Part shown: in pieces, positions 7,764-15,932 of the stretch
Numbering within the stretch: position 1 is the first letter of the stretch
How the letters are laid out: the number at the start of each line of letters is the position of its first letter
The notes under the pieces: generated by a model
The model's database searches: none
The model's input: only the letters and a program-made list of their open reading frames with translations
Told to the model about the DNA's origin: nothing
From: Billgrantia aerodenitrificans
Lineage (GTDB): Bacteria; Pseudomonadota; Gammaproteobacteria; Pseudomonadales; Halomonadaceae
DNA length: 64,000 nucleotides
Direction: 5' to 3'
Assembly (NCBI RefSeq): GCF_021404405.1
Contig: NZ_JABFTV010000007.1
Coordinates: forward strand, 248,001-312,000
Program-made: the position numbers and the translations under genes

Positions 7764-8732
7764 ATGACGAAAACAGTGATGGTCGGCAAGACCGCACTCT
7801 GCGGAGTGCTCTGCCTGGCGCTGGTTGGCGGCGCCCACGCCTGGGAGCCACAGCGCAACGTGGAATTCGTGGTGCCATACAGCGCCGGTGGCGGTAGCGA
7901 CATCAACGCGCGCATGCTGGTCGAGGCGATTCGCGAGACCGACATGGTCAACCGCAACATTCTGATCAATAACCGGCCCGGCGGCTCTGGCGCGGTAGGC
8001 AACAGTTACACCTACAGCCAGCGCGGCAATGGCCATATCATCACGACCTTCAACGGCGGTCAGATGATGAGCATGTTGGTCAACGACGCCTCGGTGCAGC
8101 TCGACGACCTTACGCCGCTCGCCACGCTGTCGCTGGATACGCTATTCGTGGGGGTCAGGGCCGAAGGAGATATCGAGAATCTCGACGACCTGATCGAGCG
8201 CGCCGAGCAGGATCCCGGCGGCATTACCGTCGGTGGGGCCGGCCGCGGCGGCGAGGACCACCTGGCCTTCGCCATGCTCGACAACAACCTGGGTGTCGAC
8301 TTTCAGTACGTTCCCTTCGACGGCACCGGTGATGTCACCTCCGCCTTGCTGGGCGGCCATATCGATGCGGCCATCTTCAAGCTGGGCTCGCGGGTCGACC
8401 AGAGCATGGTGCGCTTCCTGGCCACCTATTCGGAGGAGCGCCTCGACGCTCCCTTCGACGAGGTGCCGACCTTCGACGAGCTGGGCTATGAAGGCCTCGA
8501 GCTGATGATCTTCCGTGGCTATGCCGGCCCGCCCGATATGCCCGAGGAGGCCGTCGAGTTCTGGGAGAACGTCTTCCGTGCCGCTGCGGAAACCGACAAG
8601 TGGACCCAGGAGTACGTCGAGAACAACGGCCTGATCCCGACGTTCATGGGAGCCGAGGAGAGCGCCGAGTACTACCAGCGCGAGCAGGAGCGCTACCGGG
8701 TGCTGTTCCAGGAAGCCGGCATGATCGACTGA
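7764..8732 (+). CDS. TTT transporter substrate-binding protein (TctC/Bug family)
   Basis: Periplasmic receptor of a tripartite tricarboxylate-type importer, 322 residues. Residues 1-26 are a signal peptide ending GGAHA. Bug-family features follow: VEFVVPYSAGGGSDINAR (first ligand loop), NNRPGGSGAVGNSYTYSQ, and a second loop around GGAGRGGEDHLAFAML and VPFDGTGDVTSALLGGHIDAA. It is the first gene of a TctC-TctB-TctA-dehydrogenase operon under the palindrome-controlled promoter at 7624. The ligand is a carboxylate by family; which one cannot be read from sequence. Confidence 0.9.
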   Translation: MTKTVMVGKTALCGVLCLALVGGAHAWEPQRNVEFVVPYSAGGGSDINARMLVEAIRETDMVNRNILINNRPGGSGAVGNSYTYSQRGNGHIITTFNGGQMMSMLVNDASVQLDDLTPLATLSLDTLFVGVRAEGDIENLDDLIERAEQDPGGITVGGAGRGGEDHLAFAMLDNNLGVDFQYVPFDGTGDVTSALLGGHIDAAIFKLGSRVDQSMVRFLATYSEERLDAPFDEVPTFDELGYEGLELMIFRGYAGPPDMPEEAVEFWENVFRAAAETDKWTQEYVENNGLIPTFMGAEESAEYYQREQERYRVLFQEAGMID

Positions 8733-8739
8733 GGCTCGC

Positions 8740-8770
8740 GGGGCGCGGCGCCGATGGGTGGCCGCGCCCC
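8740..8770 (+). other. Intercistronic hairpin after TctC gene
   Basis: GGGGCGCGGC (8740-8749) pairs perfectly with GCCGCGCCCC (8761-8770) around an 11-nt loop. It starts seven bases after the TctC stop and precedes the tctB start by 61 bases. There is no T-run. Confidence 0.6.
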
Positions 8771-8831
8771 GGTCGTTGCTGCGGCCACCTCGTTTGTTCC
8801 CGGTCGGCCGCTACCGCAAGAGGCGCACACT

Positions 8832-9305
8832 ATGTCAAGCGTGAATCAAGAGCCGGCCCATGAGGGCCGCTCCTGGCTCTCTCCGCTGGTCACACTGGGC
8901 ATCATCGTGATGGGGCTCGCCTGGGCCGGCTTCGGTTGGTGGAAGTATGGGGTATGGATGCACAACGGCCCCGGAGCCGGCTTCTTCCCCGTGGTGATGG
9001 GGCTGGGGGCCGCTCTGCTCGGTGGCTACGAGCTGCTGCGCCGCAGGTTCGAAACGGATCGCGTGAGCTGGCGCAATCTATGGCCCGCCGTGGCCATGGG
9101 GCTGGCCATCGCCAGCATACCGCTGTTCGGCATGGTACTGGCGATGACGCTGTTCATCGTGCTGTGGATGGCGCTGATCGAGCGGCAGTCGTGGCTCAAG
9201 TCCACGGTGATCGGCGCCTGTGCGGGCGGTGCGATCTATCTGCTGTTCGGCATGTGGCTGATGGTGGCTTTCCCCGAAGGCGCGCTCATGGCGCCTTTCA
9301 CCTAA
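8832..9305 (+). CDS. TTT transporter small membrane subunit (TctB family)
   Basis: Four-helix inner-membrane protein, 157 residues, partner of TctA. The N terminus MSSVNQEPAHEGRSW is soluble. Hydrophobic helices then run through LVTLGIIVMGLAWAGFGWW, the characteristic GPGAGFFPVVMGLGAALLGG loop and helix, VAMGLAIASIPLFGMVLAMTLFI and IYLLFGMWLMVAF. The GPGxGFFP motif is diagnostic of TctB. I chose ATG 8832 because AGAGGCG precedes it and upstream codons look non-coding. The TctA gene follows after 18 bp. Confidence 0.87.
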   Translation: MSSVNQEPAHEGRSWLSPLVTLGIIVMGLAWAGFGWWKYGVWMHNGPGAGFFPVVMGLGAALLGGYELLRRRFETDRVSWRNLWPAVAMGLAIASIPLFGMVLAMTLFIVLWMALIERQSWLKSTVIGACAGGAIYLLFGMWLMVAFPEGALMAPFT

Positions 9306-9323
9306 CCGAACGAAGAGTCGCAT

Positions 9324-10847
9324 ATGGATATCCTACAGTCCCTGATGCAGGGGTTCGCCACCTCGCTGACGTTCAGCAACATCCTGGCGGCCCTGGTCGG
9401 CGCCGGCCTCGGCATCATCGTCGGGGCCATTCCCGGCCTCGGTTCGGTCACCGGCATCGCCCTGCTGCTGCCGCTCACCTTCCAGATGGACCCCATCACC
9501 GGCATCATCATGCTCGGGGCCCTCTATTACGGCTGCATGTACGGCGGCTCCTACAGTGCCATTCTGCTCAACATCCCCGGCGATGCGCCGGCCGTGGTGA
9601 CTTCGTTGGACGGCTATCCGCTGTCGCAGCAGGGGCATGGCGGCAAGGCCCTGTTCACCGCCAACATCTCCTCGTTCATCGGCGGTACCGTAGGCATCAT
9701 CATGCTCACCTTCATGGGGCCCGTGCTGGCCCACGTGGGCCTCATGTTCGGGCCGGCGGAGGTGGCGGCGCTGATCCTGCTGGCGCTCTGCTCCATCGGC
9801 TGGCTGCTGGGGGACAACCCGCTCAAGGGCCTGATCTCGACCTTCATCGGCGTGATGCTGGCGACGATCGGCATCGGCACGGCCTTCGGTCAGCCGCGCT
9901 TCACTTTCGACTCCATGTATCTGCTCAACGGCATTTCCTTCATTCCGCTGGTGATCGGCATGTTCGGCTTCAGTCAGGTACTGGTGATGATGGTCAACCG
10001 GGTCGATCCCTCGGCCAAGGGGCTGACCGGCCGGCTGGGGCTGAAGGAGAGCCTGCTCGACCGCAAGGAGGCGCGCAGCATCTTGCCGGTTTCGCTGCGC
10101 TCCGGGGTGCTCGGCAATCTGGTGGGCATTCTACCGGGCGCCGGGGCCACCACCGGCTCCTTTCTCTCCTATGTGCTGGAGAAGAAGGTGGGCCGCAATG
10201 GCGCCGAGCTGGGCAAGGGGCGCATCCAGGGCGTGGCGGCCTCGGAGGCGGGCAACAACGCCGCCGCCGCCGGCTCGTTTGCGCCGCTGCTGTCATTGGG
10301 CATTCCCGGCTCGGGCACTGCGGCGGTGCTGCTCGGCGGGCTGATGATGTGGGGCCTGCAGCCCGGGCCGCTGCTGTTCCAGAACAACCCCGACTTCGTC
10401 TGGGGGCTGATCTCGTCCATGTACCTGGGCAACGTCATGGCGGTACTGGCGGCGCTGGCGATCATTCCTTTCCTGGTCAAGCTGCTGCTGATCCCGGCCT
10501 CGATCATGATCCCGGTGATCGCCGTGGTGTGCGTGGTGGGCTCCTACAGCGTCAACAACAGCATGTTCGACGTCTGGTTCATGCTCGGTGCCGGGGTGGT
10601 GGCCTTCTTCATGACCGCCGCCCGCTATCCGATCGCGCCGCTGCTGCTGGCTTTCGTGCTCACTCCTCGTCTCGAGACGAGCCTGCGCCAGGCGCTCGAC
10701 ATCTCCCGTGGCGATCCGATGATCTTTCTGAGAAGCCCGATAGCGGCCACACTGCTGACGTTGATCCTGCTGTTCGTGCTCTATCCGCTCGCCAAGCGGC
10801 TGTTCGTGATGGCGCGCCGGCGCGGCCACAAGGCAACGGCCGAATGA
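9324..10847 (+). CDS. TTT transporter large permease (TctA family)
   Basis: Translocation subunit of the tripartite tricarboxylate-type importer, 507 residues, about 12 membrane helices. Both TctA signature repeats are visible: GAIPGLGSVTGIALLLPLTF near residue 36 and GILPGAGATTGSFLSYVLE near residue 270. LLNIPGDAPAVVTSLDGYPL and LSLGIPGSGTAAVLLGGLMM are the paired re-entrant loops. The C terminus is a basic tail, MARRRGHKATAE. It lies between the TctB gene and an FAD-linked hydroxyacid dehydrogenase, suggesting the imported acid may be that enzyme's substrate or precursor. Confidence 0.92.
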   Translation: MDILQSLMQGFATSLTFSNILAALVGAGLGIIVGAIPGLGSVTGIALLLPLTFQMDPITGIIMLGALYYGCMYGGSYSAILLNIPGDAPAVVTSLDGYPLSQQGHGGKALFTANISSFIGGTVGIIMLTFMGPVLAHVGLMFGPAEVAALILLALCSIGWLLGDNPLKGLISTFIGVMLATIGIGTAFGQPRFTFDSMYLLNGISFIPLVIGMFGFSQVLVMMVNRVDPSAKGLTGRLGLKESLLDRKEARSILPVSLRSGVLGNLVGILPGAGATTGSFLSYVLEKKVGRNGAELGKGRIQGVAASEAGNNAAAAGSFAPLLSLGIPGSGTAAVLLGGLMMWGLQPGPLLFQNNPDFVWGLISSMYLGNVMAVLAALAIIPFLVKLLLIPASIMIPVIAVVCVVGSYSVNNSMFDVWFMLGAGVVAFFMTAARYPIAPLLLAFVLTPRLETSLRQALDISRGDPMIFLRSPIAATLLTLILLFVLYPLAKRLFVMARRRGHKATAE

Positions 10848-10896
10848 GGCGGCCCATCGCCACCCACCTTCACGACTTCTGAGTAGAGATGCCGAC

Positions 10897-12336
10897 ATGA
10901 CGTACCACGACGATGCCGTCGCCGCCTTCACCCAACTGCTGGGAGCCAACGGGGTAATCACCGAGGCCGCCGACCAGGAGCGCTACGTGCGCGACTGGGC
11001 CGGTGCCCGCCTGGGCATGCCGCTGGCCGTGGTGCGCCCCCGGAGCACCGAGGAGGTGGCGGCGGTGGTGCGCTACTGCCACCGGCACGGCATCGCCATG
11101 GTGGCCCAGGGCGGGCACACCGGTCTGGTGAAGGGCGCGCTGCCGGACGTCCGGACGCCCGAGGTGGTCATCAGCCTCGAACGCATGACGCGCATCCGTG
11201 GACTCGACCCGCTCAACTTCACCATGGCGGTGGACGGCGGCTGCATTCTCGAGGAGGTCAAGCGTGCCGCCGAGGAGGCGGACTGTTTCTTTCCGCTCTC
11301 GCTGGGCGCCCAGGGCAGCTGTCAGATCGGCGGCAACATCGCCACCAATGCCGGTGGGGTCAACGTGCTGCGCTACGGCATGATGCGCGAGCTGGTGTTG
11401 GGTCTCGAGGTGGTGCTGCCCGACGGCGAGATCTGGAACGGCATGAAGGCGCTGCACAAGGACAACCGCGGCTACGATCTGAAGCAGCTCTTCCTGGGTA
11501 GCGAAGGCACGCTGGGCATCGTCACCGGGGCGGTGCTCAAGCTGACGCCGCGCCCCGAGCAGTCGCAGACCGCGCTGCTGGCGGTACCCTCGGTGGATGC
11601 CGCTGTGCGGCTCTATGCCTTGGCCAGACGCCGCTGCAGCGACCTGCTCTCCGCCTTCGAGCTGATGCCGCGCCTGTGCCTGGAGTTGGCCTTCGAGGCC
11701 GCACCGCAGCTCGCCGACCCCTTCGACGAGGCTTATCCCTACCATGTGCTGCTCGAACTGACGGCCACCGGACCGGTGGACCTGCCTGGCCTGCTCGAAG
11801 GGTTGCTGGAAGCGGGCATGGAGCACGAGGTGGTGCTGGACGGCGTGCTGGCTTCCAGCGTCGCCCAGGCCGGTCAGCTGTGGGCGATTCGCGAGAGCAT
11901 GGTGGAGGGGCAACTGCTGCGCGGTGAGCACCTGCGCACCGACGTCTCGGTGCCGATCTCGGCGATTGCCGAGTGCGTTGAGCAGGCCACGGCGGAGGTC
12001 GCGGCCCTGTCGCCCACCTCGCAGGTCATCGCCTACGGCCATATCGGCGACGGCAATCTGCATATCAACGTGTTGCCACCCGCCGAGACGCCGGCAGAGG
12101 CGCTGCCGGCCCTGTTCGAGCGCCTGGAAAGCGCGATCTTCACGGTGGTGGATGGCTTCGGTGGCAGCATCAGCGCCGAGCACGGCATCGGCCGCAGCAA
12201 GCAGGCGGCCTTTCTCGACCGCCTCACGGTCACCGAGCGCCGCCTGCTGGCAGGCATCAAGGCGGTGTTCGATCCCGACGACCTGATGGGGGCAGGGCGC
12301 ATCCAGGCGGCGAGCGAACGCTCCTCATCGTCGTGA
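10897..12336 (+). CDS. FAD-linked 2-hydroxyacid dehydrogenase (D-lactate / D-2-hydroxyglutarate type)
   Basis: Flavoenzyme oxidising a D-2-hydroxyacid to the 2-oxoacid, 479 residues. The FAD_binding_4 domain (about residues 30-220) has GGHTGLVKGALP, AQGSCQIGGNIATNAGG and LFLGSEGTLGIVTGAVLKL. The C-terminal FAD-oxidase domain ends with YGHIGDGNLHINV (metal-site histidines) and GSISAEHGIGRSK. This architecture is shared by D2HGDH, GlcD and D-lactate dehydrogenases. It starts 49 bp after the TctA stop, on the same strand and probably in the same transcript. GlcE/GlcF partners are absent, which favours a stand-alone dehydrogenase. Confidence 0.88.
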   Translation: MTYHDDAVAAFTQLLGANGVITEAADQERYVRDWAGARLGMPLAVVRPRSTEEVAAVVRYCHRHGIAMVAQGGHTGLVKGALPDVRTPEVVISLERMTRIRGLDPLNFTMAVDGGCILEEVKRAAEEADCFFPLSLGAQGSCQIGGNIATNAGGVNVLRYGMMRELVLGLEVVLPDGEIWNGMKALHKDNRGYDLKQLFLGSEGTLGIVTGAVLKLTPRPEQSQTALLAVPSVDAAVRLYALARRRCSDLLSAFELMPRLCLELAFEAAPQLADPFDEAYPYHVLLELTATGPVDLPGLLEGLLEAGMEHEVVLDGVLASSVAQAGQLWAIRESMVEGQLLRGEHLRTDVSVPISAIAECVEQATAEVAALSPTSQVIAYGHIGDGNLHINVLPPAETPAEALPALFERLESAIFTVVDGFGGSISAEHGIGRSKQAAFLDRLTVTERRLLAGIKAVFDPDDLMGAGRIQAASERSSSS

Positions 12337-12359
12337 CGAGGCCCCGGCCAGCCCGCCGA

Positions 12360-12887
12360 TCATTCGTCCAACGGTATCAGTTCGGCCAGGAAGCGCGCCT
12401 TGCGTTCCACATAGCTCTGGCTGCTGGCGGTCAGGCCGGCCACCTCTTCCGGGCTCAGGGTGCGTACCACCTTGGCCGGCGTGCCCATGATCAGTGAGTT
12501 GGGCGGAAACTCCTTGTTGGAGGTGATCAGCGACCCGGCACCGATAAGGCAGTTCTCGCCGATACGCGCCCCGTTGAGGACGGTGGACTGCATGCCGATC
12601 AGGGTACCGTTGCCGATGCTGCAGCCGTGCAGCATCACCAGATGGCCGATGGTGACGTCGGTGCCGATGCTCAGCGGGAACCCCGGGTCGGTGTGCAGCA
12701 CGCAATTCTCCTGAATGTTGCTGTTGTCGCCGATGCTGATGGGCTCGTTGTCGCCGCGCAGCACGGCGCCCGGCCAGATGCTGACGTCCTTGCCCATTCT
12801 TACGTCGCCGATCACGGCCGCTTCGCGGGCGATGAACACGCTGTCGTCGTGGCTGGGGCGAGTCTCTCCGAGTGCATACGTCGTCAT
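12360..12887 (-). CDS. Gamma-carbonic-anhydrase-like hexapeptide-repeat protein (YrdA/PaaY type)
   Basis: Left-handed beta-helix protein of 175 residues, probably a zinc-containing trimer. Hexapeptide repeats fill residues 15-135 (IGDVRMGKDVSIWPGAVLRGD and onward). The three zinc-ligand histidines are in place: His65 (NCVLHTD), His82 (IGHLV) and His87 (MLHGC). GTPAKVVR closes the helix. Family members hydrate CO2 or hydrolyse CoA thioesters (PaaY). The divergent enoyl-CoA hydratase / CoA-transferase operon makes a thioesterase-like role conceivable, but this is inference. It converges with the FAD dehydrogenase, with only 23 bp between the stops and no clear terminator. Confidence 0.85.
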   Translation of the reverse strand: MTTYALGETRPSHDDSVFIAREAAVIGDVRMGKDVSIWPGAVLRGDNEPISIGDNSNIQENCVLHTDPGFPLSIGTDVTIGHLVMLHGCSIGNGTLIGMQSTVLNGARIGENCLIGAGSLITSNKEFPPNSLIMGTPAKVVRTLSPEEVAGLTASSQSYVERKARFLAELIPLDE

Positions 12888-12996
12888 GCGTTTGCTCCTT
12901 GTGGTCGTTCGTTCGGGCTGCCGCCGGTGGGGCCGCCGAGGTGTGGCTCATGCAAGGGATGGCTCCAACTTAGGGAGCCAAACCCGAGACGTCAAT

Positions 12997-13014
12997 AATT
13001 CAGAATTCATAACG
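12997..13014 (-). promoter_or_regulatory. Degenerate family 1 operator
   Basis: AATTCAGA-AT-TCATAACG keeps AATT..GA and TCATAA of the consensus palindrome. It is placed to control the minus-strand hexapeptide-repeat gene. Confidence 0.4.
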
Positions 13015-13107
13015 AATTTTCTGCATTTCCATACGGAAATCATTACCTAATTGTTTTTACAGGTTTATTGGTTGCATCATCGTACAGGTGCTAGCCAAAA
13101 GTCTAAC

Positions 13108-13136
13108 TTGATGAAATGAATTATGAGTTCATAATT
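13108..13136 (+). promoter_or_regulatory. Promoter with family 1 operator, enoyl-CoA hydratase operon
   Basis: TTGATG (13108-13113) and CATAAT (13130-13135) with a 16-bp spacer. The perfect palindrome AATTATGA-GT-TCATAATT spans 13119-13136. This block is nearly base-for-base the same as 7624-7652, including the preceding CCAAA-GTC context. Confidence 0.65.
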
Positions 13137-13231
13137 ACAAAAAAGAGGCGCCAACATCGACTCTGGCGCCGGTTGAGAGGGCAGGTGAGGCTTAACGGCT
13201 GCTGCCAGCCGCTGATGAAGCAGGAGGTCAA

Positions 13232-14026
13232 ATGGAGCCGAAATCGACGGCCGAGCTGGAACTGATCAAGGATGGACGCATCGCGTGGCTGATCTTCAAT
13301 CGCCCCAAGGTGCGCAATGCCATGACCTGGGGCATGTACGACTCGCTCGAGCGGCACTGCCAGGCCCTGAGCGAGGACCCGGAGGTGGACGTGGTGGTGC
13401 TGCGCGGCAGCGGCGGTGAAGCCTTCGTTGCCGGCACTGACATCAAGCAGTTCACCGGCTTCGAAACGGCACGGCACGCGCTGGACTACGAGCACCGCAT
13501 CGACGAGGTCATTGGCGCCCTGGAATCGCTCGGCAAGCCCACCATCGCGCTGCTGGAGGGGTTCTGCGTCGGCGGCGGTGCGGCCATCGCCATGGCCTGC
13601 GATTTCCGCTACTGCACACCCGATCTGCGTTTCGGCGTGCCCATCGCCAAGACCCTCGGCAACTGCGTCTCCATTACCAACGTGTCGCGCCTGGTCGATC
13701 TGGTCGGTGCCGCCAGGGCCAAGGAGGTGCTGATGCTGGCCAAGCTGTTCGGTGCCGATGAGGCGAAGCAGGCGGGTTTGGTCACCGAGGTCGTCGCCGC
13801 CGAGAAGATCGAAGCGGAGGTCCGGCAGGTGGCCGAGAGGCTGGGTGGCTTTGCGCCCTTGACGCTGCGCGCCTCCAAGGAGGGAGTCAGCCGTGTGCTG
13901 GCGGCACGGCGGCCACCGGCAGGCAGCGAAGAGGACCTGATCGCGCTCTGTTACACCAGTCGCGACTTCAAGAGCGCCGTCAAGGCCTTCGTCGACAAGA
14001 CCCCCCATGCCTGGCGCGGCGAGTAG
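13232..14026 (+). CDS. Enoyl-CoA hydratase/isomerase family protein
   Basis: Crotonase-fold enzyme acting on a CoA thioester, 264 residues. FNRPKVRNAMTWGMYD is the N-terminal crotonase motif. VLRGSGGEAFVAGTDIKQF is the first oxyanion-hole segment. KPTIALLEGFCVGGGAAIAMACDFRYCTPDLRFGVPIAK carries the second oxyanion Gly pair and the active-site region. A catalytic Glu is not obvious at the usual place after FGVPIAK, so it may not be a simple hydratase. First gene of an operon with a CoA-transferase and a GlcG-like protein, expressed from the operator-promoter at 13108. Confidence 0.87.
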   Translation: MEPKSTAELELIKDGRIAWLIFNRPKVRNAMTWGMYDSLERHCQALSEDPEVDVVVLRGSGGEAFVAGTDIKQFTGFETARHALDYEHRIDEVIGALESLGKPTIALLEGFCVGGGAAIAMACDFRYCTPDLRFGVPIAKTLGNCVSITNVSRLVDLVGAARAKEVLMLAKLFGADEAKQAGLVTEVVAAEKIEAEVRQVAERLGGFAPLTLRASKEGVSRVLAARRPPAGSEEDLIALCYTSRDFKSAVKAFVDKTPHAWRGE

Positions 14027-14090
14027 CGCATAGCGCCGGCTTCGTGAGTTTTTCCTCAGCACACCCCCCAATGACAATGAGGTGGCAAGC

Positions 14091-15275
14091 ATGCTCCCCT
14101 TAATGAAAATGAAGGTTCTCGACATTTCCCAGATCATGGCCGGCCCCTACTGCACCATGGTGCTCGGCGACCTGGGGGCGGACGTCATCAAGGTGGAGAA
14201 GAACGGCGGCGACGACAGCCGCCAGATGGGACCTTACGTCAACGACGAGTCGACCTGTTTCGCCCAGATCAACCGCAACAAGAAGAGCATCTCGCTGAAC
14301 CTCAAGGAGGAAGAAGGGCGCGAGATCTTCTATCGCCTGGCCAAGGAAGCCGACGTCATCGTCGAGAACTACCGCACCGGCGTGGCCAAGAAGCTGAAGG
14401 TGGATTACGAGACCATCAAGGCCATCAACCCCGGCATCATCTACTGCTCCATCTCCGGCTATGGACAGACCGGCCCATACAGCCACAAGGGGGGCTTCGA
14501 CCTGGTAGCCCAGGGCATGACGGGGCTGATGTCGATGACCGGGGAGCCGGGGAGACGCCCGCTGAAGACCGGCATCGCCGTCTACGACATCGGAGCGGGC
14601 ATCACCGCCGTCTATTCGATCCTGGCTGCCTACATCCACAAGCTGAGCTCCGGGGAAGGGCAGCACGTCGACGTGGCCATCGCCGAGTGCGGCCTGCCCT
14701 GGTTCACCTGGGAGGCGGCGGCGTTCTTCGCCGAAGGCACCGTGCCCGAGCCTACCGGCTGGCGTCACCGCGTATCGGCACCCTACCAGGCGACCAAGGT
14801 CCGCGACGGTTACATCATGCTGGGCTGCGCCAATCAGCGCACCTGGGAGCGGCTCTGCCACGAGGTGATCGATCGCCCCGATCTGCTGCAGGACCCGCGC
14901 TTCATCAACAACTATCAGCGCGGGCAGAACGTAGAGGAGCTCGAGGCGGTACTCGAAGAGATCTTCATCCGGGACACCCGCGAAGCCTGGCTGGCCAAGT
15001 GCGACCAGGCGGGCGTGCCCGCCGGCCCCATCAACGACTTCGCTCAGGCGCTGGACGATCCGCACTATCAGGCGCGCGGCATGGTGCAGGAGATGGAGCA
15101 CCCGGTCATCGGTCGGATGAAGACCATCGGCTTTGCCAGCAAGCTCTCCGGCACGCCGCCGCAGATTCGCCGTCCGGCACCGCTCTATGCCCAGCACACC
15201 GACGAGATCATGGCCGAGCTGGGTCTCGACGAGGCGCGCTGCGAGGAGCTGAGGCGCAAGGGGGTGATCAAGTGA
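14091..15275 (+). CDS. CaiB/BaiF (class III) CoA-transferase
   Basis: Transfers CoA between carboxylic acids, 394 residues, interlocked-dimer family. It begins MLPLMKMKVLDISQIMAGPYCTMVLGDLGADVIKVEK, the canonical N terminus. The catalytic aspartate is the D of TGIAVYDIGAGITAVYSIL (about residue 166). QINRNKKSISLNLKEEEG and VENYRTGVAKKL are family motifs. Start ATG 14091 is chosen because GAGG lies 8 nt upstream; a GTG three codons earlier overlaps that site. Placed between enoyl-CoA hydratase and GlcG-like genes, it probably activates an imported acid with a CoA donor such as succinyl-CoA. The donor and acceptor are unknown. Confidence 0.9.
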   Translation: MLPLMKMKVLDISQIMAGPYCTMVLGDLGADVIKVEKNGGDDSRQMGPYVNDESTCFAQINRNKKSISLNLKEEEGREIFYRLAKEADVIVENYRTGVAKKLKVDYETIKAINPGIIYCSISGYGQTGPYSHKGGFDLVAQGMTGLMSMTGEPGRRPLKTGIAVYDIGAGITAVYSILAAYIHKLSSGEGQHVDVAIAECGLPWFTWEAAAFFAEGTVPEPTGWRHRVSAPYQATKVRDGYIMLGCANQRTWERLCHEVIDRPDLLQDPRFINNYQRGQNVEELEAVLEEIFIRDTREAWLAKCDQAGVPAGPINDFAQALDDPHYQARGMVQEMEHPVIGRMKTIGFASKLSGTPPQIRRPAPLYAQHTDEIMAELGLDEARCEELRRKGVIK

Positions 15276-15322
15276 AGCAGGGCGAGGCGGGCGGAACGAC
15301 GATTACCGCATGAGGAGGCCTT

Positions 15323-15784
15323 ATGGCGGGCAAGGTATTTCACAGTAGCGTGCAGCTCGGTCGTCAGCAGGCGCGAATGATAATCGACGGCGCCTTCGGC
15401 TATGGCCGTAGTGCGGATATGCAGCCTATCACCGTCGTGGTGCTGGATGGGGGCGGTCACGTAGTCGCCGCCGAGCGTGAAGACGGCTGTGCACCGCTGC
15501 GCTTTCCGGTGGCCCGTGGCAAGGCGTTCGCCGCACTCGGTAACGGTGCCTCCAGCGGCGTGGTGGGCAGCCGTAATGCCGAGCGTCCTGCCTTTCTTGC
15601 CAGCGTTGCTGCCGCTGCCGACGGTAACTTCATTCCGGTCGCCGGCGGTGTGCTGGTCCTCGATGAGGAGGCGCACGTCATCGGCGCCGTGGGGGTCAGC
15701 GGCGCCTCTTCGGACGAGGACGAAAGCGCCGCTCTCGCGGGTATCCGGGCGGCCGGCTTTGCCGCGGGGCTCGAGCCCGACTGA
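15323..15784 (+). CDS. GlcG/HbpS-family heme-binding-like protein
   Basis: Small soluble protein of the Haem_degrading (DUF336) family, 153 residues, no signal peptide. Characteristic segments are ITVVVLDGGGHVVAAERED, FPVARGKAFAALGNGASSG and FIPVAGGVLVLDEEAHVIGAVGVSGASSDEDE. GlcG members sit in glycolate and many hydroxyacid operons with uncertain function. Here it ends the hydratase/CoA-transferase operon, 47 bp downstream, with a strong GAGGAGG site. It might bind a cofactor or stabilise an enzyme; no catalytic residues can be named. Confidence 0.85.
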   Translation: MAGKVFHSSVQLGRQQARMIIDGAFGYGRSADMQPITVVVLDGGGHVVAAEREDGCAPLRFPVARGKAFAALGNGASSGVVGSRNAERPAFLASVAAAADGNFIPVAGGVLVLDEEAHVIGAVGVSGASSDEDESAALAGIRAAGFAAGLEPD

Positions 15785-15808
15785 AGCCATTCATGGGAGG
15801 CACTCTGC

Positions 15809-15838
15809 TTGACATGCGTTCAATGGCAGGACTACTGT
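15809..15838 (+). promoter_or_regulatory. Candidate promoter of second TRAP operon
   Basis: TTGACA (15809-15814) is a perfect -35. TACTGT (15833-15838), 18 bp downstream, is a weak -10. The degenerate family 1 operator at 15854 lies just past the expected transcription start. Confidence 0.4.
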
Positions 15839-15853
15839 CAATGAAGAATTTAG

Positions 15854-15871
15854 AATAAAGAATTCATTATG
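15854..15871 (+). promoter_or_regulatory. Degenerate family 1 operator upstream of second TRAP operon
   Basis: AATAAAGA-AT-TCATTATG matches the consensus palindrome at 6 of 8 bases in each half. It lies 62 bp before the dctP start. Confidence 0.4.
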
Positions 15872-15932
15872 TAAGTGTTTCATGGCAAGACTGATAGTGC
15901 AAAGCCAACATTAGAACAAGAGGAAACACGCC

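Larger units (their letters stand above)
12888..13231. promoter_or_regulatory. Divergent regulatory region, carbonic-anhydrase-like / enoyl-CoA hydratase
   Basis: 344 bases without a gene. It is AT-rich in the middle and holds a degenerate family 1 operator (12997-13014) on the minus-strand gene's side and the full promoter-operator (13108-13136) facing the enoyl-CoA hydratase gene. Confidence 0.6.
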
